The notes under the pieces are model-generated. The model did not search any database. It was given only the letters and a program-made list of their open reading frames with translations, and was not told where the DNA came from. The position numbers and the translations under genes were made by a program. From Polyporus tsugae (lineage: Eukaryota > Basidiomycota > Agaricomycetes > Polyporales > Polyporaceae), in contig JAHRBS010000013.1 in the NCBI GenBank assembly GCA_024305745.1, positions 248,001 through 312,000 on the forward strand: 64,000 nucleotides of DNA. Direction: 5' to 3'. Positions 33,284 through 44,324 of this stretch are shown piece after piece (position 1 is the stretch's first letter; each line of letters begins with the position of its first letter).

Positions 33284-34429
33284 TCATCGGCTCATACGTG
33301 GAAAGGGCGGTCGCGTCTCACGGCGTGTGACCTTGCTGCCCATGGTTAACACAGGGAACTTGCGGGAAATTGAACCATCTTCAGCACGAGGCCGGTCTTC
33401 TCCCAGACACAGGTCAACACAGGCTGTGACGCTCGGACCGACGACCGACTCACATCGGCACCTTGCAAAGCTTCCGCGTAAACGCTCGGTGTTCACGGAC
33501 CGAACGCATGACGATGTTGAGATCACTAAATTAGGCGGGACGAAAGGATGGTCAGCATGGACAATATCGGATGCGAACGGAAGCCAGCAGACGTGATAGA
33601 GCACAGAACAGGTATGGCATTTGAATGTACGAGCATACAAGATGCGGGCCACAGGGGATTGAAGCTCTTCTATCCGGAGGTGGAGGTGACGTACGAGTTG
33701 ACACGACTTCCCTCGCGACGAGGCTGCCCCCACCCCGGTCGTCCGACAGCGTAGGAAGGAAGGCGGGGGTGGGCCTCCGAGCTTCGAGAGCCCTATTTCA
33801 TGATTGCGAACGACCCAGAATGCGGTTCGCTGTGCGAAGGGGAAGGGGACGGGACAGGGAGGGCAGTCGAGCTGGCAGACAGGGCGCGGAACAGAGGCCG
33901 TAGATGGCGAGATGAAGCAGAAAGGAGAACCGGGGCCGGGTGGTGGCATCGACCATACATCGACCAGTCTTCCAAGTCCCATGGCGTATTCCATAAGAGC
34001 ATCCAACGACCAGGAGAGCGCAAGCAGTCCGAGTCGAGCAAGGAGCAGAGACAGTCGCCGTGTGGCGTCGGGCGGGTGCGGCACCACGGTGGCGGCGGCC
34101 GGCGGAGTCCAGGGAGGATTCAATCTGGGATCTGAGATGCGATCAATAGAGGATGCCGTTACCGCCAAAACAATGGAAAGGAGATTGACTCCTTCGGACT
34201 CGTTCTCGGATCTGCCCTCCCAGCAGCAGGCTACGTATCGCTGCGTCACTGCCCAGCATGTTGCCCAGCCTCCTGCATGTACGTTGATGCAGGTCAAATG
34301 CGTGGGGTACAGCCCGAGTCGTCCTCTGCCGTGCGTTTCGACGTCCCTGCAACAGTTGACAGCCCTCGCCTCACCACATCGTCCGGATTCGCATGAATCC
34401 AACGTGTCGATACAGTGGCCGAATCTCAC
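33284..34429 (-). CDS. Long open reading frame, doubtful gene
   Basis: An uninterrupted 381-codon frame with no recognised family. The product is rich in Cys, Ser, Pro and Arg, has a hydrophobic stretch (LSLLLARLGLLALSWSLDAL) near residue 135, and no clear signal peptide. In this GC-rich stretch a frame of this length could be chance, and other frames overlap it on the plus strand. No paralogue is present in the window. Confidence 0.2.
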   Translation of the reverse strand: MRFGHCIDTLDSCESGRCGEARAVNCCRDVETHGRGRLGLYPTHLTCINVHAGGWATCWAVTQRYVACCWEGRSENESEGVNLLSIVLAVTASSIDRISDPRLNPPWTPPAAATVVPHPPDATRRLSLLLARLGLLALSWSLDALMEYAMGLGRLVDVWSMPPPGPGSPFCFISPSTASVPRPVCQLDCPPCPVPFPFAQRTAFWVVRNHEIGLSKLGGPPPPSFLRCRTTGVGAASSRGKSCQLVRHLHLRIEELQSPVARILYARTFKCHTCSVLYHVCWLPFASDIVHADHPFVPPNLVISTSSCVRSVNTERLRGSFARCRCESVVGPSVTACVDLCLGEDRPRAEDGSISRKFPVLTMGSKVTRRETRPPFPRMSR

Positions 34430-35194
34430 GGCACCTCCTTCACCCCCTGTCGGGTGGCGGTCGATTCCATCGAGTTATGAGCTTCAATTGCGAGTAATTG
34501 CCGGGCTTCGGAAGCCAGCCAGCAGCCATCCTCCCGGCACTTTCGGACGATCGCACGCCTGGATGCCAGCCCGCCCTCGTTAGCGTGTTTGGCGCATTTT
34601 CAAAAACGAGAGGCGCAAAAGAGATTGTCGTAAGGCGGTACGTACCCGTCGCAACGTGCATAATCCCTGGTTCATCGGACATGCTCGTCCTTTGCATTGC
34701 AGGCGAATTCTCACAGATGCCAAGGTCAAGCCGATGAGCGCTGCCACTTAGCTCCGTGCCCAGCGGACAATGTGCCAACCCACTGCTTCCATTCCCAACC
34801 TTGCGTTCCCCCGCCTCCGCGCGACACAATCCGTCTCCGCGGGCCTCTCCCGGCATCCCAACACCTCAGCGCGGCCCATGACGTGAATCCCGGCCAGGAT
34901 TCCGCTCTCCCCACGCCCGCGACCGGTCTTCTGCCCGGCAACCATCGCCTGCATATGGAAGGCTCGAAGGTCCGAGTCACCCCCGCTTCCCGGACAATAC
35001 AACAGATCGGGGCAAAGTCTTGCCATGACATTTCCAGCCCCCGTCCGACGACATGACAGACACCTGGCTCCCGAGCACGGCGCAGTGCACAGCTCCCGCC
35101 TCCCATAAATCCGTTCCATTTATTCCCCTCCCCACCCATCCTCCGCCTCCCCTGTCATCCACTCTCCCCACCACACCTGCCTCTAGTCGGAACG
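34430..35194. other. Upstream region of the MCT-like transporter
   Basis: No gene is supported. A C/T-rich leader precedes the ATG at 35195, as is usual for highly expressed fungal promoters. No binding sites are assigned. Confidence 0.35.
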
Positions 35195-36902
35195 ATGGCC
35201 GACATTGAAAAGTACCAGTCGACGCTTAAGGAGTCGGCAGACCTCCCGCTCCGCGATGACGCCTCGGCAACCCTCTCTATGACCGCAGTCGACCAGCGGT
35301 CACTCCCGCCCTCTGTCTCCGACTTTAGCGCGCCCTACCCCGACGGCGGCACGCGAGCGTGGCTCACCGTCTTCGGCGCATTCCTCGCGCTATTCTGCAC
35401 ATTCGGGCAGCTCAACTCCTTCGGCACCTTTCAGACGTGGTACCACGAGCACCAACTAAGCGGCCTTCCGTCGTCCACAATCGCGTGGATAGGTTCTCTC
35501 CAGCTATGGGTGTTCTTCTTCTGTGTAAGTTCCACGAGTTCGCGCCCATATAGCCCGCGGAAATGACTGATCGGCCGTTTAATAGGGGGGCTTCGTCGGT
35601 CGGCTATTCGATGCGTACGGACCGCGGCCAATAATGATCGTCGGCACGCTCATGCTCGTCCTCGGCACGATGATGACAAGTTTATCGTCGAAGTATTATG
35701 AATACATCCTCGCCCAGGGCATCGTTGTCGGCCTGGGCATTGGCACCGTGTACGTTTCAGCGCGCGTGGAGTTATCATCTCTATCTCATCTTATATCTCC
35801 AGATTCTACCCAAGCCTGGCCGCCATCTCCACGCATTTTGACAAGTACAAGAGCACAGCACTCGGCATCGCAATCGCGGGTTCTGGTGTTGGTATGTCGC
35901 ATTCGTCTCACGGCGCCTGTGCAGCTTCTGACTTCGTTTGAATAGGTGGTGTTACATGGCCTATCATGTACCAAGCACTGTTCACTCACCTCGGCTTCGC
36001 ATGGACTGTCCGCATCACTGGTTTCGTCACGCTCGCTCTTTGCGGTATCGCGATAGTCACAGTAAAGAGCAACCTGTCTACACCTACACAGAGCCAACCA
36101 TGGCTAAATTTGAGGATGTTCCGCGACCTCCCTTACATCCTCGTCATCATCGGGAGCGTCCTCGTCTGCCTAGGTGCGCATACACCCTCCCCAAGTCTCT
36201 TGTAGCAGACCTCACCATCGGACTAACCTTCCTTTCTGGAAACGCAGGCCTCTTCATCCCCCTCTTCTACATCGTCGACTACACCACCGCCCAAGGCATC
36301 TCCCCACACACCGCCTTCTACGTCCTCTCCGTCATGAACGCCGGCGGGGTGCTCGGCCGCCTCGCGCCGCCCTTCCTCTCCGACTCGCTCGGCCGGTACA
36401 ACATCCTCGTGCCCTGCGCGTTCCTCACCGGTCTCGCGATCCTCGTCGTCTGGCCGTTCACGACGAGCCTCGCGGGGATCATGCTCTTCGCCGCCGTGTA
36501 CGGCTTCTTCTCCGGCGCGTTCAACGCGCTCATCATCCCCTGCGTCGCGCAGATCTCGGAGCTCAGGGAGATCGGCACTCGCGTCGGCGTGCTCTACTCC
36601 ATCATCTCCTTCCCGTGAGTCCCTCTCCCTTTCCCCTTCCCTCCCATCCCCCGGGGTGCAATGAGTAGCGGGCAGGCGCTGACTTTGACTTTGACCTTGT
36701 TTCTTGCGATAGGGCGCTGTGCGGTGGTCCCGCGGCGGGCGCGATCCTCAAGGCCGAGCGCGGCTCGTACCTCGGCATGATCCTCCTCGGGGGCGCGGCG
36801 GTCGTCGCGGGCTCGCTCTTCCTGCTCTGGGCGCGGTGCTTGCTCAGCCGCAGGGCGAAGGAGCCCAAGCAGCTCCTCTCGCGGCTGCTCAACGTCGTCT
36901 GA
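35195..36902 (+). CDS. MCT-like major facilitator (monocarboxylate-type transporter)
   Basis: Six exons (35195-35524, 35586-35749, 35803-35891, 35946-36173, 36248-36614, 36713-36902) total 1368 nt, giving 455 residues with no internal stop. A polar N-terminus of about 50 residues precedes PDGGTRAWLTVFGAFLALFC, the classic start of fungal MCT-type transporters (PDGG-AW), and the first of about 12 membrane segments. GGFVGRLFDAYGPRP is the loop 2-3 motif of the facilitator superfamily, and IGTVFYPSLAAISTHFDKYK is also typical. The C-terminus ends in a short basic tail after the last membrane segment. The family imports or exports organic acids or related metabolites at the plasma membrane; the substrate cannot be read from sequence. 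Confidence 0.9.
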
Positions 36903-37720
36903 TGTGATGTTCCCTGGTTCCATATGTCCCTTCTGTTCCTCCTCCTCCCTCCCCCCTCTCCCCGAGTCCGAGCCCGAGCACGGGTCCGAGTCCGAGTCGG
37001 AACCCGGCAAGTCGGACGCTTTCCGTCTTCGTCTTCTTTTGGACTCCGCCCTATCTCGTCGTCGTTCCTGGGGTCCCTGACCCCTGGGCGTGTGTTGTAG
37101 TTCGCTCATCCCATCCCCATTCCTCCCTGGACTCGCTCCTCGTCTGTTTTCGCATGTACATTGCATTATACCCCCCCAGCAGCCCTCTCTCACCGTCACC
37201 TCGCTCATCGACCGCATGTGTATCATTATTTGTAAATGTACCCGTACCCCTCCTCCAGGCCTCACTCACGCATCGTAACTCAACTCAACTTCTACGCATT
37301 ATCACGCCTCTCTCTGCCTTCACCCTCGCGATCAGTTCCTACACTTTACTTACGCTTACTTATTCCCGTGCCAGTGCCGCGGCAGTCCGTTACTCACTAC
37401 AGCGACTACTTACTTACATACCACGCTTGCACGGATCCCCGAGCACTTTGCCACACGCGTAGTCGCGTCATGTCCTTCTAGCTAGATCTGTTAATGACAA
37501 GGTTTCGATCCTCCCGGGATGACGTCTCCCGGAGAAAAAGTTCGACTGGTGCCTTGGCCATGGGGGGGGCGGGGCGGAGTCGCCCCTTGCAACTTCTCAA
37601 CTTCCCAACATGGATGTACATATGTACTTACATCATTCCCCGGTCGAGCTTCTCGCTTGACTCCGGTGTTGGGTTGCAATGTACTCGAGTACATACTGAC
37701 GTACGGTACTAGCTACGTAG
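36903..37720. other. 3' flank of the transporter gene
   Basis: Pyrimidine-rich, low-complexity DNA (CTCCTCCCTC near 36943, TTACTTAC motifs near 37343-37420). No gene is seen. It probably includes the 3' UTR of the transporter. Confidence 0.35.
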
Positions 37721-38512
37721 CTAGTAGACGCTGCCGGCCCCCGACGCGAATTCACGTCGACGCCGCCAGCCTGGCGGCATGGGACTCGGACTCGGAGGCG
37801 CGTCAACGTCGCCGTCGGCGGCGGCGGTAGACGTTACAGTCGTTATGTAAGCCGCAAGCGAACCCGCCGAGAGCCTGAGGACGGCGCTAGCACATCTTCC
37901 CAGAACCAAAATTTTCCACTGCATTCGAATGTTCTTCTTCAAGTTCCGGATCCAACGCCCTCGAATTTCTTGGACCCTCCTGGATCCGGATGCCCTGCGA
38001 TAAGTACGCTGTATACGCGAGTAAGTAAGTTGCTGGATTCGTACAAGTTCTGGGCCCGCACTGGGGGCACTCAGGCGCGCACGGGAGCGCTCCGCTGGGG
38101 CGGGGTGAGAACTTGAGAAGAGGACTATAGTCTGTAGGCCATAGCTATCGCGGTCACGGTCGCGTTCTAGTGGGAGAAGCGCACCGTCGCGACTGCGGGA
38201 CACTGAGGCGGCGGGATCGGATTTCAAGTCAGTACGAAGCTGCAGCCAGTCTTCTTCATGATCCTGTCCCTGGGGCTCGTTGTGAGCCCCAAGCCGCTCA
38301 CTAGTATGTACATACAAGGCCCGGGGTAGCTGCGCTTGCTTCTCGTGGCGCCGTGCCCCGGCGTGTATTGATTCGATTCTCGGAAGTCGCGCTCGCCGCT
38401 CAGTGCGGGGGAACTTGAAGATGGACGCTGGGAGAACGCGGGATGTAGGGCGCGAGTGCTGACGACCGCGCTCAGGCTGTTGTGGATCCTGAACGCCATT
38501 GTTTCTGATCAA
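37721..38512 (-). CDS. Possible hypothetical protein, weak
   Basis: A 263-codon uninterrupted frame whose product is very rich in Arg, Ser and Ala with no recognisable domain. Composition resembles an antisense or chance frame in GC-rich DNA. It is listed because of its length only. Confidence 0.15.
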   Translation of the reverse strand: MIRNNGVQDPQQPERGRQHSRPTSRVLPASIFKFPRTERRARLPRIESIHAGARRHEKQAQLPRALYVHTSERLGAHNEPQGQDHEEDWLQLRTDLKSDPAASVSRSRDGALLPLERDRDRDSYGLQTIVLFSSSHPAPAERSRARLSAPSAGPELVRIQQLTYSRIQRTYRRASGSRRVQEIRGRWIRNLKKNIRMQWKILVLGRCASAVLRLSAGSLAAYITTVTSTAAADGDVDAPPSPSPMPPGWRRRREFASGAGSVY

Positions 38513-38881
38513 AGTCTAGTTGCAGAATTAATGATATCTAGCAGCTGAGCCATACCTTTGATCATGTGTTATTGGCATATACTCGTCTATCATTGTCTGT
38601 GCTCGACGGCATTATTGGTGGCGGCGCGCTCGTGCGAAGGTTGGCAAAGGATCGGTGGCCCATGCGCAGAGCACGATTCAGATTCAGACGGCTAACCCCG
38701 GGGAACGCCGTTCGATAACATCGCGCTCTTCGGCAATGGGCGGAGGCCTCTTGCTACTGGCCACTGCCAGGCCAGCTGCTACTAGTACCAGTGCCTCAGG
38801 CCTCAGGCTCTCGCTCTAGATCTGTGTGCTGCCCTAGTCGCTATATGCACCTCCGACTGGTCCCTACGTGTTGTTTACTCA
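38513..38881. other. Upstream region of the RING-H2 gene
   Basis: No gene or repeat is recognised. It is the probable promoter of the gene starting at 38882. Confidence 0.3.
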
Positions 38882-40303
38882 ATGGATCGATCACATGCCT
38901 ACGATGACCTCGAGCTTGTGGAAGACGAAGTGCCAGTGACACCACCCGCCCTTGCGAACGATGTGTCAGAAGACGACCTGCTCAGCCAGCAGTTGGTCGA
39001 TGGCGGACCTCCTCCTCTGGAAGCCGACGACTCTTCGCTCATCGGAACATTCCCTCGACCCATTCGAGTGCCTGGCCCCACCTCTTCGCCGTCGAACGCC
39101 TCCACCGCAGCTTTGAGTGGCCTCACTTCCTCAGTCCGCTTCACGATCTCTGCCCATCCACCCGTGTCGCATGGCGTGCTCGCGACGCCAAGCACATCTG
39201 GAAGAGCCACTTCCGGCGCGCGCCCAGCTGGGGATACTGCAAACGATGAGAGTGCGGAGACCGGAGACAGCGATCTCCCTTCCCTCCAAAGCGTCTTTGA
39301 CTCATTGTCTGACGAAGGCGACGACGACGTACTGGTAGTGCGGGAGCCCGCCGAGGAGGCCGAGCCCGCCTCTTCGCACGCACCCCACAACCATGCCGTC
39401 CCAACCTCTTCTACCGGCGTTGGAGCAACTCCAGACGTTCGTCCGACCCCGAATGTGTTTCGCGGTACTTCGCAATCATCTCTGGAGTTGCGTGAGGGTG
39501 CGGTAAGTCGTTTCGTCCCCTGTACAACCGACCTCGTACTGAGCATAGCCACCAGAGAGTTCTCATTCCCGCCAGCGATCCACCGGGCTGGCTTTCAGAG
39601 TTCGCTAATCGTCACGGTCTCACGGAATCAGCCTCCTCTGATCGGGCGGAGGCGCTTATCAAGTGTATGGAGGTCGTCCCAGACGAGTTGGCGGCCCGGT
39701 ACGAGAAACTGAGGTCTGCCGACAGCGAGGGCGTGGATGGTTGCGCGATCTGCCAGGATGATCTCGTCAGCAAGTCTCCCGACACCGCAGAAGTGCCAGT
39801 GCCGCACGCCAGTGCTAGTGTGGCGTTCCCGTGCGCGGGAAAACACCTCTTCCATACCCATTGCCTGTTACCTTGGCTAGCGCAGAAAACGACATGCCCA
39901 TCTTGCAGATTTGACATCGACCCGCATCGCCGAATTTTGTGGGGTTTTCCACGCGTGTGGCAGCCTCCCTTGGTAGAAAGCATGCGCGATTGGTTGGCGG
40001 CGGAGGAGAAGGCTAAGGAAACGGGTGTTCGTCGTGAGCGACCCGGTGTGGTCATACCTGAATGTGAGCAATTCCTGACTTGTTGAGCCATTGTCGTGCG
40101 CTGACCGTTGCTGCACAGACCCTGCAATCCCGCCACCTCCACCGCCACCCCCCACAGGCGCGGACTTGGACTCGAACTTGCTCTCGCTCAACTTCGAGGA
40201 GTTTGGGGACCTAGACGTGCTCATGAGCGGATCTGAGTCGAGGTTGACCTTCGAGCGGGACTTCGCGGCGTGGTTCGACCCCGAGAACGCGACCTCATTG
40301 TAA
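38882..40303 (+). CDS. RING-H2 zinc-finger protein, probable E3 ubiquitin ligase
   Basis: Three exons (38882-39502, 39556-40063, 40119-40303; 1314 nt) give 437 residues. The first 200 residues are acidic and Ser/Thr/Pro-rich, probably disordered. The RING-H2 domain lies at about residues 262-313: CAICQDDL, then a 22-residue insert, FPCAGKHLFHTHCLLPWL and TTCPSC. This supplies the Cys-Cys-Cys-His-His-Cys-Cys-Cys ligands. Downstream are a short linker, a run of eight prolines directly after the second intron, and an acidic C-terminus. RING-H2 domains recruit E2 enzymes for ubiquitin transfer; the substrate is unknown. No membrane segment is seen, so it is probably soluble. Confidence 0.85.
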
Positions 40304-40952
40304 GGGATCTGGGCGGCGGTGGCGGCGGCGGCGTCGATCGGTGGCATGGTGGTGGTAATGCTGCTAACGGGCGGATGAACGGTAGTCTGTCTGTGTCCTC
40401 GGAATCGGACTTCGGTGTCTAATATCTTTTGGAATTTTGGTACGGAATCTGGCTGTGGACTGCTTCCGGTGCTTCTGGAGTTTCGTTGCTCTGAATATGT
40501 TCTACGCTGTGGGGATTAATCTGGATCTTCCGTCCGTGCGCGCCGCTTTCCTACTTTCAGTCCGTTCCGGATCCGCTCGCTCAGTGTGCGTGATCGATAG
40601 TACAGTACCCTACGTTTACCTCCTGGCTCCTCCGTCGTTGGTCTCATCTCGCCTCTCGCCTCTCGCCTCTCGCCTCCGAGTCGGCATCGAACTCTCTGCT
40701 CCCCGTCCTGGGTCCCTGGATGATCGAACAACGCTCATCCCGCTCCAGGAGAGCAGCTGCAGGAAGGTCCATCGGCCAGTTCATCTTCGATGGCTAGTGC
40801 GCGGCGAAGGCGTTCCTCACTTGTCAAGTTACTGCCCGGCGGAATGGATGCGGCCACCCCCTATTGTCAGGGAACATCCGCTGCTCCCCCTATCTGTAGT
40901 GTCTGGAAGATACGTTCAACACAATCGTCCCATACATCGGCAACTGCTCACC
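40304..40952. other. Upstream region of the small-family gene
   Basis: From about 40680 this matches the minus strand of 7140-7500, so it is part of the duplicated segment. The reading frame of the gene stays open upstream to 40437, but the good ATG context and paralogue alignment place the start at 40953. CGCCTCTCGCCTCTCGCCTC near 40649-40672 is a short tandem repeat. Confidence 0.5.
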
Positions 40953-41510
40953 ATGGCCAACATCACGCCCGCCCTCCCGCCGCCTGAGGCATATCTGAGT
41001 CACCCATTCGACATTCGTCACGATCCGCCTGGCTCCATCCCAGTCACTGCGTTCGGGTTTGTCCTCGACGACCAGTTCCGCCGCCGTTGGGCGCAGGGCT
41101 TCCTCGACAAGCAGTACGACCCCGACGGGCGAGAGAGAGCGGCCAAGTCTCCCGAACAGAACGAGCGCACGCTTAGCTGCGCCATGCTCATCATGGGCTC
41201 CGTCATCGCCGCCCACGTCTACCACACGGTCCCCGACCTCCTCGTCTTCCGCCGCGGCCTCCTGCCCGCGAAGGAGCCTGGGGCCCTTATCCCCCGGCTT
41301 TACGTCTTTGTCCTCCAGGATGGGGGTCCGAGGATGACCATACCGCCGACTCAGGACCATGTCGCGCGAGTCAGGAAGGCGTTGGGGTTCGTTGAGGACG
41401 ATCATCCGAAGCCCACTTGGGTATCTATTGACGAGTGCGTCGAACTGATCTTCAGGGCGAGTTATCACGCACTGACTCTCCATGCGCGCCACGTCAGGGA
41501 GAACTGTTAG
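40953..41510 (+). CDS. Hypothetical protein, intact member of the duplicated small family
   Basis: Single exon, 185 residues, start CACCATGGCC. The N-terminus is Pro-rich (MANITPALPPPEAYLSHPFD). It is followed by AFGFVLDDQFRRRWAQGFLD, a helical middle (SCAMLIMGSVIAAHVYHTVP), a beta-like LYVFVLQDGG, and a C-terminal part with VSIDECVELIF. No signal peptide and no clear transmembrane helix are seen; the alanine-rich middle is only mildly hydrophobic. The divergent paralogue at 5006-5533 shares order and motifs. The family is not recognised and no function is claimed. Its intact frame contrasts with the frameshifted near-identical copy at 6630-7140, which suggests that this copy is the maintained one. 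Confidence 0.75.
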   Translation: MANITPALPPPEAYLSHPFDIRHDPPGSIPVTAFGFVLDDQFRRRWAQGFLDKQYDPDGRERAAKSPEQNERTLSCAMLIMGSVIAAHVYHTVPDLLVFRRGLLPAKEPGALIPRLYVFVLQDGGPRMTIPPTQDHVARVRKALGFVEDDHPKPTWVSIDECVELIFRASYHALTLHARHVRENC

Positions 41511-42153
41511 CTTATAGTAGGCCGCGATCTCATGTCATGTATGTATTAGTATTCCGCCGTTGTTGTTGTTGCGCGGTCGACCGGTACCATGCATGTGTGT
41601 CGAGGATGCGGAGGTCGTCGGAATCGAAGAAAGGAATATCATGTAATGTACGTGTTTTTGGGATCCTCAACGCCGTTCTACGTCCACGACGCGCGACGAC
41701 CGGATGTGTACAGTAGTAAGTACGTGCTGCAGCGAAAACAGTCAGCGGGAGGCACGCCGCGCTTGGAAGTCTGTACGACGGAACGCACGTATGGCTGGCC
41801 CGGATTGTCCCGACGAACCACGTGTGTCGGGCGCCAACCCTACGTCCGACCTTTCGCACTGCACACAGTTTTTCAAAGCTTCAGCTTTACTAGTACAGTA
41901 AGTGCTCGATTGTCGGCCATGACACCCCTGGCTCATTTGATCTCTCATTTTTTTTACACAGTGCACTCGTAACCCCCGCGGAACGCTGACCGCACATACT
42001 GGTCACGGAGCTGAGTCGGTGGCCCAACTCGAACAGTCCCTGGGCTGACACCAAGATGTCCGATCCATGGTACTTACAACCTTAATGATTCCCGCTTCGG
42101 CTTTCAGGGACTTACAATTGCATTTAGTTCTAGTCACGCTGATGCAGGTATCT
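41511..42153. other. Spacer and likely 5' exon region of F-box gene 1
   Basis: Mostly without features. Around 42013-42072 the sequence (GAGTCGGTGGCCCAACTCGA, later ATGTCCGATCCATGGTAC) aligns with the 5' exon of F-box gene 2 at 44818-44875. It is therefore the ancestral 5' exon and donor region of F-box gene 1. A TGA after CAGTCCCTGGGC suggests this exon is damaged or read differently. Confidence 0.45.
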
Positions 42154-42436
42154 GCTACCTACTAATGATGTCTTCCCTCTCACGACGGACGACGCGAGCG
42201 CCAGACGCCGCGCTCTGTCACCTCCTTCCCCTACTCCGAGCATCGCCTCGGAGAACTCTATTGTTATGGTTTCGGACTGAGCGGCCCCGCCTCCGGCGGG
42301 GCTCCTCCCCACATGCTGGCTTTCGCCGTGGGCCCCGGGCTATCGAGCCGTCAACCAAATCGGGGATAACAGTCGTTCCTCCAGGCACACGTAGATACTT
42401 CGCTCTATCCGTTGTTTTCTGAAGGACTCTGACGTG

Positions 42437-42470
<34 letters not shown>

Positions 42471-42488
42471 GCTACCTACTAATGATGT
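42154..42488 (+). mobile_element. SINE-like retroposon with 18-bp target duplications and (TAA)n tail
   Basis: The 299-bp insert (42172-42470) is flanked by a perfect 18-bp direct repeat, GCTACCTACTAATGATGT (42154-42171 and 42471-42488). It ends in a (TAA)n tract of about 34 nt immediately before the second repeat. Long target duplications plus a simple-repeat 3' tail are the hallmarks of target-primed retroposition. It has no coding capacity. Strong hairpins are present inside (GCCCCGCC/GGCGGGGC near 42281-42299; CTCCGAG/CTCGGAG near 42234-42253). Comparison with F-box gene 2 shows that the site lies in the 5' (probably intronic) part of F-box gene 1. I could not identify clear A and B boxes. 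Confidence 0.65.
42437..42470 (+). repeat. (ATA)n microsatellite, tail of the SINE-like element
   Basis: About eleven uninterrupted ATA/TAA units. Confidence 0.95.
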
Positions 42489-42547
42489 GGTAGATACTTA
42501 TCCTTGCGCAGGAGTCATCTTCTGTCCCCCCAGTAGTAAACACCGCC

Positions 42548-44324
42548 GTGCCCAACTCGCGTGGCTACCAGGCGAATACACTGGTCCCGATCAATCGTTT
42601 ACCACCGGAAATCCTTCATATGGTTTTCAAAGAGGTAGCTACACTCCCAGAGGTAGTCAAGCACTTTGACTGGCGACGCGTACTCAGGCTCACCCACGTT
42701 TGCCGATTATGGCGCGTCATGGTCGTTGCGGAGGCTTCTCTCTGGTCTCATATCCACTTGCACGCAGGCCCGCGATGCGTCGAGCTCTTCATTCAGCGCT
42801 CTTCGGGACTTCCTCTCGTCATCTACACCTCCCTTCACGAGCTAGCACTCCTGAACGATGTTCTGGATAGTCACGGTGTTCGTGCAAGAGCCGTCCATAT
42901 TGACCACCAATGTGAACGGTCCGAACGGAAATCTGTCACGGTCCTCGACAGCTTCCGTTGGAGTGCGCCACAGGTAGAATGCTTCGTCCTCAAAGCATTC
43001 CTCAACGGGCAGCTGGAGGATGAGCCCTTCGACTGGCACATCTTCTCAGAAGATATATCTTCGCTGAAGGCGCTGCGCCTGGAGGGAATCGGCGCCTGGG
43101 CTTGCATACCCACAAACTCCTTCCCAAATCTGACACATCTTCTCCTCTGGCCTGCTTCATATGACGAGTATCGCGCCGACCGGCTGCTCGGGATGCTTTC
43201 CGGGACGCCGATGCTGCAATATCTCCATTTCATTGCTGCCGATTTGACCATCGACCCCGACGCCAACCCCGCTCTTCCCCTCGTCTCCTTGCCTCACATT
43301 CACACCATGTCAATCCACTTCACCGACCTCGAAGTGGCGTTTTTCCTCCTCCGTCATCTAGATCTCCCAGCGGAATGCGCTGTGTGCATTAACGGCGGAG
43401 GGTCGCCGTTAGACTTCTCCGACCCAGCCACATTCCCGCATCCCTCCGCCCTCGACATCCCTCCGCTCCGCCTGCTCGACACCGTGACGTCCATGGACCT
43501 CTCCGCGTGGTTCGACGGCTTCCTCATCGCTGGGCACAACGCCCCGCGGTTCACATCTGGCTTCTTCATCGAGGCCTCCGGCTGCTTCGGCTACTGGGCG
43601 TGGCTCGCCGGGAGGCTGCACACGATGCTCCCGCTCTCCACCATCACAGTCCTGCACGTCAGCATCGACGAGGCCGACAGGATCGCCCAGATCCTCCCGC
43701 CCATCCTCCAGCACTTCGCACGCGTGCGCGAGCTGTGTTTCCTCCTCACCCGGCCCGGCGGGAGAGCCCTCCCGCAACGAGTCCAAAAAGATCGGGGGCT
43801 GGTCGAGCTGTTCTTGGGCGCACTGCTCCCCGCCGCCGTGTGCCCGAAACTGCAGGTCCTCGGGCTCGAGGCCGAGCTGGCGTACGAGGACTTCCCGTTC
43901 TCCGCCCTAAAGTACACGGCATCCGCGCGGCAGGAGGCCGGTCACCGCCTCGCCCGCTTCGTCTACCACCCCCACACGCGCAGGCACGACGCCGCGGGTA
44001 CCCGCGCGCGCTTCGCGGCGTCGTTCGCGCCGCTCGCTGCGCTCGTGGATGTGGTAGAGTACCGGAGGGCGGCGGACGCGAGGGTGTGTCCGTTCAAGAG
44101 TCCGGCAGGCCGGGGGTGCTGGGACGTGCGGGAGGCAGAGAGGTATTGGGCGCAGCCTGGTAGGCTGATGTCGTACGGCGCGGATTCGGACCTCGGCGAA
44201 GACTACGATGACCAGGAGCCTGAGGTGAGTTTTTCTCCTTGTATATGTTGCGTCACAACTTACCGTCGTACTCACTGCCAAATTTACGACACAGGAAGGC
44301 AGTGTTACAAACACCATAATGTAG
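42548..44324 (+). CDS. F-box-type protein 1 (5' end unresolved)
   Basis: The open frame begins before the F-box-like motif (INRLPPEILHMVFKEVA) and runs to 44224. An intron 44225-44294 then joins a short last exon ending TAG 44322-44324. A HVCRLWRVMVVAEASLWSHI segment follows the F-box, as is common in Agaricomycete F-box proteins, then about 400 residues of Leu-rich, beta/alpha LRR-like sequence. By family it is a substrate adaptor of SCF ubiquitin ligases. The true start was not found, because the frame opens without an ATG before the F-box and the 5' exon is separated by the SINE-like insertion. It lies in tandem with a frameshifted paralogue. Confidence 0.7.

Noticed and set aside
40437..40952. 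N-terminal extension of the small-family gene to 40437
   Set aside because: The paralogue alignments begin at the Met at 40953, which also has a better start context. The upstream part is low-complexity and not conserved as protein.
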